DNA from: Patiria miniata
Taxonomy: Eukaryota > Echinodermata > Asteroidea > Valvatida > Asterinidae
Direction of reading: 5' to 3'
DNA length: 64,000 bases
Assembly: GCF_015706575.1 (NCBI RefSeq)
Contig: NW_024037047.1
Coordinates: 1,058,632 to 1,122,631, forward strand
The position numbers were made by a program, and so were the translations under genes. The notes beneath the pieces are model-generated. The model saw only the letters and a program-made list of their open reading frames with translations. It was not told the origin of the DNA and searched no databases. Numbering within the stretch: position 1 is the stretch's first letter; each line of letters begins with the position of its first letter. Below are positions 12,201 through 24,300 of this stretch, piece after piece.

Positions 12201-12290
12201 CGCCCATGCCTGTAATTTTCAGAAATGGATGGATTTGGGGGTCAGTGTTTTACAGCAAGATTGTTACACTGACCTGTTTAAAGTTTGGAT
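12200..12290. mobile_element. Fragment of the TTAA hairpin MITE breaking ACCS exon 12
   Basis: TGTAATTTTCAGAAATGGAT and the following TTACACTGACCTGTTT match the subterminal half of the family. The match ends at about 12,290, exactly where exon-12 homology begins. Confidence 0.65.
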
Positions 12291-12348
12291 GACAGTTTCT
12301 TGTTTTCTTCTAGGAGCGCTTTGCAGCTCTTCGCAAGCCTTCCCATGG
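12278..12348 (-). CDS. ACCS: ACCS copy A exon 12, truncated (residues 420-442 and stop)
   Basis: Acceptor TCCGTAG, then MGRLAKSCKALLEENKKLSS as in copy B. Homology breaks near 12,290: repeat-derived bases follow and give KL then TAA. In copy B the same exon continues for another 18 residues to a donor. The break coincides with a fragment of the TTAA hairpin MITE family. Confidence 0.85.
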
Positions 12349-15300
12349 CTACGGAGACAAGACAAAGCGAGCCCAGTAAAGTCTGCACAGCAAACTCTAT
12401 TCAACGATTCACAATGGCTATTCATTGTCTTTCCATGCATCTGGTGTACACAATGGGCCAGATTTTAGCCTAATACAGTGTGATCCTATACGATAGCACT
12501 GCCCGGCTCTCTTCACCAGCCAACAGCCATGCTAAGTCACAAGTGACAGTCAGTCAGTGAGTTGGCGAGTCAGTCAGTTACTAAGGTACGAAAAGGATTA
12601 TATCACTGACATACAGATCCTTGTCATCTGATTGGTGGAACTCGACATCACGTGACATTCATTATTGCTCCCATTCGCGCCGGGGCTCAAAAAGCCCCAT
12701 TCACCCATGGTGAATGGGACGTATTATGTAACTGACATACAGAACCTTGTCAATTGATTGTTGGAACTCACATCACGTGGCATTCGTTATTGCTCCCATT
12801 CACGCCGCGGCTCAAAAAGTACTATCCACCCATGGGGAATGGGAAATACTATTCAACAGTTAGGATCATGACGCCGTATTTGTGTGCAAATGCATGCTGG
12901 TGTGTGCGTTCAGCGTTGCGCGTAGCGCGTATTGTTTCAAAGAGCCAGCACTACAGCGTTGGGTTCAAACATTTTCGTGAAGTGGTTTGGAAGAGAGAAA
13001 TACATTTTCCCTCCAGTTTTGTATTGAAATAAAAGTTCAAATATATCAAATGACAGGGATCTATGTGTCACTTAAATAAAACAAATATGGCGTGGCTTTT
13101 AATTGTGAAATGGGAGGAATATTATCACTCGGTAAAATCTGGACTTTTCCAGTTCACTCAACTTCGCTTCGTGAAATGAAAAAGTCCAGATTTGATCTTG
13201 CGATAATACTCCTCCCATTCCACTCTGAGACACTCAATATTTGTATACTAGTGTGAGTCAAAAAAAAACTATACAATTTTAAAATTGGCCATAGAATTAT
13301 TCTGTAGCAATATAGATAAGATATTTTCATGTGTACTTTTAGAGTAACTCTTCCTGCTTCTTTTGGTGAGATTTCACTGGATTTGTTTTCATGCATGACT
13401 GCACAGGAGTCAATTGAAGGGGTCGGGTGAAATCTGACTTGCACCAACTGGTCAGGGCTGGATAAGAATGAGACAATTTTGCATAATTGTTGTCCTTTTA
13501 TCCCTTTTTCTAAAGATTTCACTTGTGGGGTACCGTTTTTCTGAAGATTTCATTTGTGGGTACCGTTCCCTAATTTGTACGAGCTAGCACCCCACAAGTA
13601 GCTCTGGTGTTAGTGTCCGGACGGTCCAGCCAGACAGAATTGTGGGGTGATAGCATTGTGTTCCCATTATCCCTTTTTCTAAAGATTCTCTTCTGGGGCG
13701 ATGTTTTTCTATTGTGAAAATAGTGGGGTGATGTGTCCTGAAAGGCACAAGGGTGGTATGGTCAGAACGTCCGTTCCAGCCAAACGGAATTGTGGGGTGA
13801 TAGCATTGTGTTCCCATTATCCCTTTTTCTAAAGATTCCCTTCTGGGGTGATGTTTTTCTATTGTGAAAAAAAGTGGGGTTATGTGTCCTGAAAGGAACA
13901 TCACCCCCCAAGGGGGGTATGGTCAGAACGTACATACGGGTCTATGGACATACAGAATTTAAGTGTCTCCCAAAGCTTTGTTTAGGGGACAAAAAAGTAT
14001 GACAGTGTCGCGCGACAAAGTCCCGTATGTGCAAATCAGCCTTAAACCTTATTTGTTAATTTCTCAAACAATGCTTACACTTTCAACTTGATTCTCAGGC
14101 GAATCAAGAATCCTTTTCTTACCAATTTTGACCTCATCAAACGGTCTGGAGAAAATGATGCGAAACCATCCACGCTCATCTGCGAAAAACGCCAAGGAGG
14201 GAGCGATGTAGACGCCGTCGTTGATGAAACGGTAGAAGAGAGCCATCTCATCCTCCTTGGTGAGGGACGGCATGAACTGAAAACAAATATCACTTGGAGA
14301 TAAGAGAATATCTCTTATTTCGCTGCACCATCTGCGGTCACATGACCAGTCTTATTTAGCATGTTTTAATAGGAAGAGGGCGCTCCAGCGTGCGATCTGC
14401 AACTGGGCCAGCGATAGCGATCAGGCTGACACGAAAGCCGGGCGCATGCATCTTCAAAGGTTTCCAAAGCGGTTACTTACATGGCCACTGCAAAGAGCCA
14501 GCGACTAGGGCCAAGTTCGAGCAAGGACCAGTGGTAAGTTAGTGGTTGGTTCGTGACGTACCTAGCGCATGCGCACTGAAGTTGAAGTGCGAACGACTGT
14601 TGTCAAACTATTGTCATGTTAATGACCGTCAGAAAATGGCGGTCGCACAATTATTCAACACTTGTTGTTTCTCTTTATTTACACAAATAATATTGATTAT
14701 ATGTAATATATCTTACATAATCGCCAATATTATTATACAATGGTGACAAAAGTGACATAATCGTCAACCAACGTGCAAAAACTGTGCAATGAAATTGAAA
14801 TTTAGCGCACAGTTTCGTTTTCCGCCGTTTTTGTTGATAGTTGGTCCCCTCTGCACTATGCTATGGAAATTGCTATTGATAACCAGCTATAAATCGTTGC
14901 GCGACCAGCCGCGGTAGGCTGGTTCCATAGTCAACTAGCGTAGTCAACCATCGTCGACTAGAGAGAGTTGGGGCTAACTTTTGTCAAACTATGGTTAACC
15001 ATTGGTCAACAATATAGTTCTTGTGCCAACTTGCCCTGTCGGCGTGCTGGCCACAATTGGGCCAGCGTGGCGATCAAGCTAACTCGAAAGCCTGGATTTG
15101 TTGCCGTTACAGACTGGTTATTGTGAAAAGATGAAGTGGGTTTGGCAGTAGTAACGACTCATGAAAACAGTTCCACGCTGTTTTTTACACTTCTTTGTGA
15201 TTATTTCTGCAGCGGTTTCTTTTGGACTGGCAGAACAAAAGTTCGAGCAAAACAGAGACCAGTGCGGGCATTTCAAGTCACGGGGGTATTCATATCCATA

Positions 15301-18300
15301 TTATCCTATACTCTAGCTTGACGACAATGAAGTATTACTTCGAGATAAATGGAGATTGCAGTTATCCAACTTTTGAGTAATTGCCAGTTTACTGTACATC
15401 TACATCTGCAATCAACCAAAAAAGAAAGTTCCCCCTTAATACTTTTTGGTCTAACTCAAAAACTACTGGGCACATCTTGCTCAAATTACGACTGATCAGT
15501 ACAGAAATTCCTCAGCAATCCAGCCATACTCTTTGTTTGGCCCAAAACAGTGATAATGTGTACAAAATGATGCAATATATGACAAGTGGTACCGAAAAAA
15601 AAAGTTGCACTTTTGTACACTTGCAAGGTGAGTGTGGCCCGCAACATGCACGTATACAAAAGTGCAACTGTTTTCGGTATCATTAGTCATAAATTGCATA
15701 AATTTGCACACATTATTACCGTTTTGGGCCAAATGAAGAGTATGGCTGGATTGCTAAGAAATTTCTGTACTGATTAGTCGTTATTTGAGCGAGTGGTGCT
15801 CAGTAGTTTTTGAGTTAGACAAAAAAGTATTGGAAGGGGGGGGAATTTCTTTTTTGGTTGAGTGTATCTCTGCATTAAAGGGAAAATACAACATTTGCAA
15901 ACATCAAAAAAACAAACTACCAAATCATTTTGAAAAATACCTTGCTGGACTGTTAGTGAATGACAGTGTAAAGCATCCTGTAAAATCATGGCACCTGGTA
16001 TACTGTCGATTTCGAGAAAAGTGGTATTTCTGTATCAATTTCCAACGCTGGTCGGCCGACCAGCGTTGGAAAAAACTGGCTTTTTTTGAAATACTTGCCC
16101 CAATTGACCATCGCACTTGTTTGCAATCGATTACACACCTATGAACGGGTACAAGCCAGCTAGACTGGTTCCCTGACCTTACAATTCCCCAATGTATGTA
16201 AACTACTCTGTTTCTTCTTATATGGAGTCAGGGAACCAGACTACAGGAAAATGATTGTTTTTCTTGGTTTTTATAGCATTTTTCGAACCCAAAACCTCAA
16301 AAAAGTCAATGTAACTATATTTGCTAAATATTTCCAACCCCCCAATTCCATCCATTTCTGAAAATTACAGCAAAAGCAAATGATGTATATTCCCTTTAAC
16401 GGTAATTTGACAAAATTGACATCCTGTGTTTCAGTGAGGTAAGTCTAGTGATGGACTATGGTTAACCACGGTTCTGACTTGAACATTCTCAAGCTTAATT
16501 AATCAAATGCTAAAAAAGTATGTGGAAAGTGATTAATTAGTGTCACTACTTTTTTGAAGTTAGCGTAGACGTAGAGACCCGACGGTCGGTTGAGGTACGG
16601 CACTCCCATCGCGTCTAGGGTATCCGTGGTGACTTTGTGAGCCTCACGCAACCTCTTGTGATTGGTCGGAAAGTAGACATTGTTCAACCAATCTGAACGT
16701 ACAAATTTAGAGAGGAAAAAAGACTTTTCATTCATGAAATTGTAAAATACGTTTTCCTTTTGTGGATAATGTTTCCCTTTGGAACACCTGGTAGTTTATT
16801 GCTTGGGTTCACACATTCCCGATTTTTAAGCCGAATCACCGCGAAAAACAATTCTTGAGAATGAGTAAATTGGGGACTGGTTGTTGTCTGCCTCGGGATG
16901 ATTTTGTTTGTTCGGTGAAAGATCGTTAAAGATCGGGAAGCGCCCCGACAATTTTTGTGGTTGTATTTGTAACTAATTCTGGATATTCTTACAGCATTCT
17001 GGATATTCTTACAGCACTCTTACAAGTTTCATAGAGTTAAAGAAATGTACAAATATTATAAGAATAACTTATAACGGATACCCTGACGCAGGAAAGCCTT
17101 TGAAAGGCCGAGCTTGGCCGTGGCCTCTCGGCCACCTAATCCCTCCTTTGTGTGTGTAAACCATCCAAGTACTTTGCCTTGTGTACGAGTACGTTACCTT
17201 GAGTACAAGTACGTTGCCTTGAGTACAAGTACAAGTACTCTGTCTTGCGAGTACAAGTAAGGGAACATTCTCATGAGAATGAGTACCAAAAAGTACTTGA
17301 GTTTGAGAACGAGAACAACAATGATCTACATGTATTATAAATAATCAACGCAAATGGACTGCATTTACATGTACCTCGATCAGACAGAAGACAAGCCATG
17401 ACTTTCTGAATGTAGGTGGGAAGCGTCTGGAAGTAGGTGAAGTTTCTGATGAACGCGATGATGGACTCGTTCTGAGTGTGAATTACTCCAAATCTCATAC
17501 CAGACATGGACAGATCCTGTCAAATATACAACAGATGATATGCACAATTAGGCATATAGGTAAGTAGAACTAGTTGGGGTTTTTTACGCATCTTTTTTTT
17601 CATTTGAAGCAACGGAATAGCTCAAAGTCTTAGGTAGATAGTGCATGACAACCAAACCTGTTGAAGTTTCAGCTCAGTGGATACTATACGCTTTGCGGAA
17701 ACAGAGAAAATGTATGCCAATTTTGAGAGTCTCTAAAATGGATTCCATTACTAATGCACATGCGCTTGCTTTTTTAAAACCATCTTCAATTAACACTTGT
17801 TGACTGCTGTGATGTGGAATATGCCGTTTTTAACACCGGAGGGGCACATAGCGCCCCGAGGGTGTCAAAAACAGCATATCCCACATCACCTCTGGAGATA
17901 AGAGAGATAAACTCTGGAGAAAAGAGAGATTGCTTAGCCTGGTTCGAAAACCTGAATATAATGGGTCAGGTCGGGTTTTACTTTTAAAGAGGGTTCACGG
18001 CATGTTCCAAACACATGATATAACATTGTGTTTTCTTTGGAAATATACCATTTTAGGCACAATAACTTCACTGGGTATTTGAGCAAAGTGTTTTCTCCTT
18101 TAATCGGTAGGTCCATTTTGGGTAATTATTAATGTTCTTAGCTAGTGTCATTAAGTTAAAAGACCTTTTGGAGATAGGTCGGGGGTTTTCCCAAGAATAT
18201 TTGTCTGGGGTTTTCCTCCAACTTCTAAAACTGCATAAGTCTTTGTCCTCTCTAAACAGGTTTATTTAAGCTTCTGATCAAGCTACAACTCAAAATTCCT

Positions 18301-21300
18301 TGGTTTCAAAGCCAGAAATCCGTTACAAAAATGAATAACAAAAACACTTTTCCCTTTAGAGAAAGGGTGCAAGGTTTTTGATAGGGGTTAATGTGAGGTT
18401 GAGGGTTAGGAGGTACGGTTAATTAGAATTGGGAACGGGGTAACACATATAGGGGAGTGTTGGGGTCAGAATAACTCCTCTCTAACTTGCTAACTGCCAA
18501 GACAAAGTGAATTCTCTGACATGTCTGATAAGGATTACAGTATACATAGGGTTAGTATCATTTCGGTTTGCGGTAACACCATGTGGTAATAACTACTGCT
18601 TAGAGGATATTAGTTCTGAAAAGAACTTGTCTGCTTATTATCAACTTTTGCTGTGTAGTTTTTGTTCTGATGAGAACAGTCCTGCTTTAAGTTCTAAAAG
18701 AACTTGTCTTTGGTCTCAACGTTTCGACTAGCCTGCTCTAGTCATCGTCAGGAGGCTGAGGAGAGTTGGAGATGCTGCTCCTTAAGTAGGCTGTGTTAGG
18801 ATTGGGAGTGCGTGTAGTGGTAGATTCTGATTGGTTGTCTGTTGGGCATTGTGTTGGACTGGGATGCCCGCTGAGTGTCCTAAAAAAAAATTGTTCTGCT
18901 TCCGATTACATGGCATTTGAAAATAGGGTAGGTAGGTAGGGAATTGTATTTTTTGTTTGGCAATTTTTTTTTTGCACAATCAGTGTCTGCGTGTAGTAAA
19001 GGGTAAAAGGTAGTAATTGTTAGTTTTCAGTTTTTTTCCCCTCATTTTTTCCTCAAAAAAATTAGAGTAGGGCTGTCAAAATAGGGTAGGTAGGGTAACC
19101 GGAAGCAGAACTATTTTTTTTTTTGGGGGGGGGGCCTTTGGGTTGGTGTTTGGGTAACATAGGTGAGTGTTTGGGTTAGATTACCTCATATCTAACCTTT
19201 ACCTTGCTAACTGCCTGGTCAAAGTGAACTCTCTGAGGATTAGGGTAAGGTTTAGGGTGTAAGGTTGGGGTTATGGTTAGGGTAACAATAGGTAAATATT
19301 AAGGTTAGAATAACTCGCGCCTAACCTTGCTAGCAGCCCAGACAAAGTGAACCCTTTGCGGATCGGGGATCTCCTCTGGCTTGAGGCCGAGGAAACTCTG
19401 GAAGTTGGCTCCTTCCTTGAAGATGGTGTTCATGTAGACTTCATTCATGATGAGATGCAGAGAATGTCTGAAACGTGAGAATCAAAATACGAAAGGGAAA
19501 CTTCACAACATCCAAACAGTTGTTTCTGTTTTATGAAAATAAAAAGTATCTACTGAGCTGAAACCTCAACAAGTAATTCGGGCGTTTCACAATGCAGTGC
19601 GCCACCAAGAGTTTGCCATGGAGAGTCCATTTTTCGGGTTTACGGTCGACAAAACATGCATGGTCCATTTGAATGAGTGTTAGAAGACAAACAACTTGAG
19701 TTAATACAAATATGTTATGCATTGGAGTGTAGCGTTCTGCGGCCTTACAAAAAACACCATATTGATAAGAAGAAAAGAAAAGGGCAAACAGATCCTCAAA
19801 TCACAGGCTTACAAAACTACTTACTGGAAAAAACTAACAATTTCAAATGTCCCTCGCTGCGAATTTGTCAACCATCTCCCACAATGCACTGGGAAAAATT
19901 AACTCTCCGTGGCATACTCTTGGTGGCGCACTACATTGTGAATCGCCCGAATTAGTAACTATATGCATCCTACATGTACTGAAGATTTTAACCCTCCGGC
20001 GCAGAATCTAGCCCTTTTGGGGACCCAATTTGGTTAATTACCTTAATTAAAAAAAAAATTTCAAACCAATTCTGGTGATCTTCCATCTAATCCTAGCAAG
20101 AGACACCCTCTACGGATATATGCAGTCACCTTTAGTGTGTGACCCCGGGTCAGGCATATCTGAGCATGACAACCTGGGCTAAGGACCGATGCAATTTCTG
20201 CCCATCCGGGGACCCACCATATACACGCGCACAAAACAACTCCGACGCAATTTCTGCCCACCCGGGGACCCACCATATACACGTGCACAAACAAGGTCAC
20301 TTGCGAGTAGACAGTGCACGGCTTGACCACAGACTATGTATACAAATACACCTCCTTCGTCTACAGACATGGCAAGATTGTGTTCATGTGGATACAGTGT
20401 TGTGTAGCCTCAAACCGTGGCGCTAAATATCTGGGTCCTCGGGGGACCCCTTACTGTAAGTGTGTTACTAAATGGGCTTTCTGCGTCGGAGGGTTAAACA
20501 ATAATTGCTGCTTCAGATGAAGAAAAAAAATTTGCACAATATAGTAGAGGCCCACTTTTTCCTGTCGGTTTGAAATGTTAATTTTTGGCAACCATTTGGG
20601 TTGTCTTTTGGGATAAGATATGAAGATAAGAAATGATGTTACCATTTTTAAAGGTATTTGTCTTCCTCCATTGTCTTCTGTTACAGATAATCCACCTGGT
20701 CTTCCTTGTTTGTGTTTACCCATCTTCCCCCATCTTTCATCCCTTTCCACCTCCATACTGTTCCCCCCCCCCCCCCACATCATCCCCCTTCACTCTCACA
20801 CTCTTTTGTCCGTTCCCACTCCCTGTGACCTTTGATCCTTCCCCTTTCTGGTCCCTCCCCTGTTTATACCAGACCCCTTGTGGTTTGCCATCTCCCTTTG
20901 TTTCTTTGTTCTCTCATCCACCCTCCCCTGCATCTTTCCACACCTTTCCCACCTAATCCTCCTTTTGTGTTTCTTCTTTCAGGCCTGCATGTTTGTGTGC
21001 ACCCCCATGTTAATGTATGTACCTCTGTCATGTCTGTTTTAGCCTCTGAAGAAGAACTTGCTAAGTTCGCAACGTCAGGCCACATTAATTTTTAGATTTG
21101 TATTTTTCTTCAATTAGATTAACCAAAAAGGCATGTCAAATAGTTCTCACCTGTGGCAGAATTGTAGCATGTCCAGCACCAGTTGTTTAGGATACACGTC
21201 TCCCAACGGATTATTGGGATTTACGAAGAAAACGGCTCGGATTTTCATTCCCTGGAGAAAAAAAAATCAACAACAAATTTGCGTGAAATTCAGTTGCGGA

Positions 21301-24300
21301 GCTGGGGGGAAGGAGGAAAATGGGCATGGGGGGCATTTGGGGGCGCCGCCACTGGTGAAATTTAGTAATAGGCCAAATGCACCGTGATTATGATACGAAT
21401 ATTGAGGGTAAGAATTAATTTTCTGCAGACTTATCCTGGAAATTTTACAAGATGAAATCTCCGCCATGTACATCAATGACAAAGGTACAATTGTCAACAG
21501 TCGCCTGACGAGGACTAGAGCAGGCTAGTCGAAACGTTGAGACCAAAGACAAGTTCTTTTAGAACTTAAAGCAGGACTGTCCTTATCAGAATAAAAATTA
21601 CTTAGCGAAGTTGATAATAAGCAGGACAAGTTCTTTTCAGAACTAAATATCTTCTAAGCAGTAGTTATTACCACACAGTGTTCAGGTGTTACCGCAATCT
21701 GAAACGATACCATGCAAAGCCTCAAATCTTATAATTGTCAACAGTATTGCCATAATCATCATGATTTGACATGCAGCCTTTATGCCCACCTTTTGAGTTT
21801 GTTCCTGGTACACCGATTCAAATTTGGAAGCAGTGATTTCAAACGGTTCCGTCTGTCCCGGCTCAAGCTGCGACAGAAACAAATAAAGAATACAACATTT
21901 ATAGACATATACTCAGACTGTAATTACTAAGATATCTTATGGAAAATGATGATGTTGCACTGTATGAAGAGGAAATCTTAAAGATGTTTGAATGACTGTT
22001 TTGCCTATAAGCAATTAACAAGTATTACATCACAGATCATATGTTCAACCCCTACACGGTGGACAGAAGCAACTACACTAAAGTGTCTTGCCCATGGACA
22101 CAAGAAACATGATCCTCTGGTTGGGTTCGAACCCACATCAAGACACTTTTTTCATAATGACTGTGGATGGTGACACAGCAAAGTGTCTTGCTCATGGACA
22201 CAAGAAGCATGATCCTCTGGTTGGGTTCGAACCCACATTATGGCATTTTTTCCTTTAAAAATTGTGGATGGAGACACAGCAAAGTGTCTTGCCCATGGAC
22301 ACAATACGCACAATCCTCTGGTTAAGTTCGAATCCACATCAAGACACTTTCTTATAATGACTGTGGATGGAGACACAGCAAAGTGTCTTGCCCATGGACA
22401 CAAGAAGCATGATCCTCTGGTTGGGTTCGAACCCACATTTTTTCTTTAACAATTGATTGTGGATGGAGACACAGCAACGTGTCTTGCCTATGGACACAAG
22501 AAGAAAAATCTTCTTGTTGAGTTCGAATCCACATCAAGACACTTTTTGTTATAATGACTGTGGATGGAGACACAGCAAAGTGTCTTGCTCATGGACACAA
22601 GAAGCATGATCCTCTGGTTGAGTTCGAATCCACATCAAGACACTTTTTTATAGTGACTGTTGATGGAGACACAGCAAAGTGTCTTGCCCATGGACACAAG
22701 AAGCATGATCCTCTGGTTGGGTTCAACCCACATCAAGACACTTTTTTACAATGACTGTGGAATGGAGACACAGCAAAGTGTCTTGCCCATGGACACAAGA
22801 AGCATGATCCTCTGGTTGAGTTCGAATCCACATCAAGACACTTTTTTATAGTGACTGTTGATGGAGACACATCAAAGTGTCTTGCCCATGGACACAAGAA
22901 GCACAATCCTCTGGTTGGGTTCGAACCCACATAATGGCATTTTTTTCTTCAACAATTGTGGATGGAGACACAGCAAAGTGTCTTGCCCATGGACTCAAGA
23001 AGCATGATCCTCTGGTTGGGTTCGAACCCACATAATGGCATTTTTTTTCTTTAACAATTGTGGATGGAGACACAGCAAAGTTTCTTGCCCATGGACACAA
23101 TACGCACAATCCTCTGGTTGAGTCCGTATCCACATCAAGACACTTTATTATAATGACTGTGGATGGAGACACAGCAAAGTGTCTTGCCCATGGACACAAG
23201 AAGCGTGATCCTCTGGTTGGGTTCGAACCCGCATCATGGCACTTATTCCTTAATGACTGTGGATGGAGACACGGCAAAGTGTCTTGCCCATGGACACAAG
23301 AAGCATGATCCTCTGGTTGGGTTCGAATCCACATCATGGCACTTTTTCTTAATGATTGCGAATGAAGACACAGCAAAGTGTCTTGCCCATGGACACAAGA
23401 AGCACGATCCTCTAGCTGGTTTGGTTCGAACCCACATCATGGAATTTTTTCTCAATGATTGTGGATGGAGACACAGCAAAGTGTCTTGCCCATGGACATA
23501 AGAAGCATGTTCCTCTGGTTGGGTTCAAATCCACATCATGGTACTTTTTCTTCCTTAATGATTGTGGATGGAGACACGGCAAAGTGTCTTGCCCATGGAC
23601 ACAAGAAGCATGATCCTCTAGCTGGTTGGGTTCCAATCTACATCATGACATTTTTTCTCAAGGATTGTTAATGGAGATACAGCAAAGTGTCTTGCCCATG
23701 GACACAAGAAGCATGATCCTCTGGTTGGGTTCAAACCCACATGATGGAATTTTTTCTCAATGATTGTGGATGGAGACACAGCAAAGTGTCTTGCCCAAGA
23801 ACACAAGTCATAGCCTTACAGAACACAAGTAATTGACAGAGTACCTTGCTGTAGAAGTGGACACGTATGACCTTGGCTTCTGGCCGCATTTCATTGTCAA
23901 ATTGAATTCCTCCGTAATATGGAGAAGCAACCATCACTGCATCTACATGTTCAATGTGTGCACAGCAAAGACATTCAATATCCTGAACGCTTGATATACA
24001 TTTTAATGTAACTCAATAACTTTCTAACCTTTTCAACCATTGAAGTCTGAAAATTTGGGACTCTCAACACTGCGTTTTAGAGTCCCAAAACTTAAATGTA
24101 ACACGCAACACAAGAAAATATACTGCCACATGAAACTAGTCCAACATCCCTAGACTTGTACTTCAGTCTAGTACTTAGCCTTAAATGGAAATCACTTGGC
24201 TTCACTCTCAGGTTCAAAATGTTAAAGAAAAGTTTCCTTTAATAAGTGAATTGAAACCTCAAACTTGACTGGTGAAATACTTAGGACCTCGTCTTTGCCC

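Noticed and set aside
14088..14303. Plus-strand 71-codon frame
   Set aside because: Antisense of ACCS A exon 11.
20633..21095. Pro/Phe/Ser-rich frames of about 100 codons
   Set aside because: Translation of a pyrimidine tract in several frames at once.
22846..23376. 176-codon minus-strand open frame and its neighbours in 22.1-23.8 kb
   Set aside because: It follows the 100-bp satellite, repeats its own peptide, and similar frames exist on both strands.
22080..23815. CRISPR-like array of regular repeats
   Set aside because: No constant-length unique spacers; units are contiguous satellite monomers in an animal intron.
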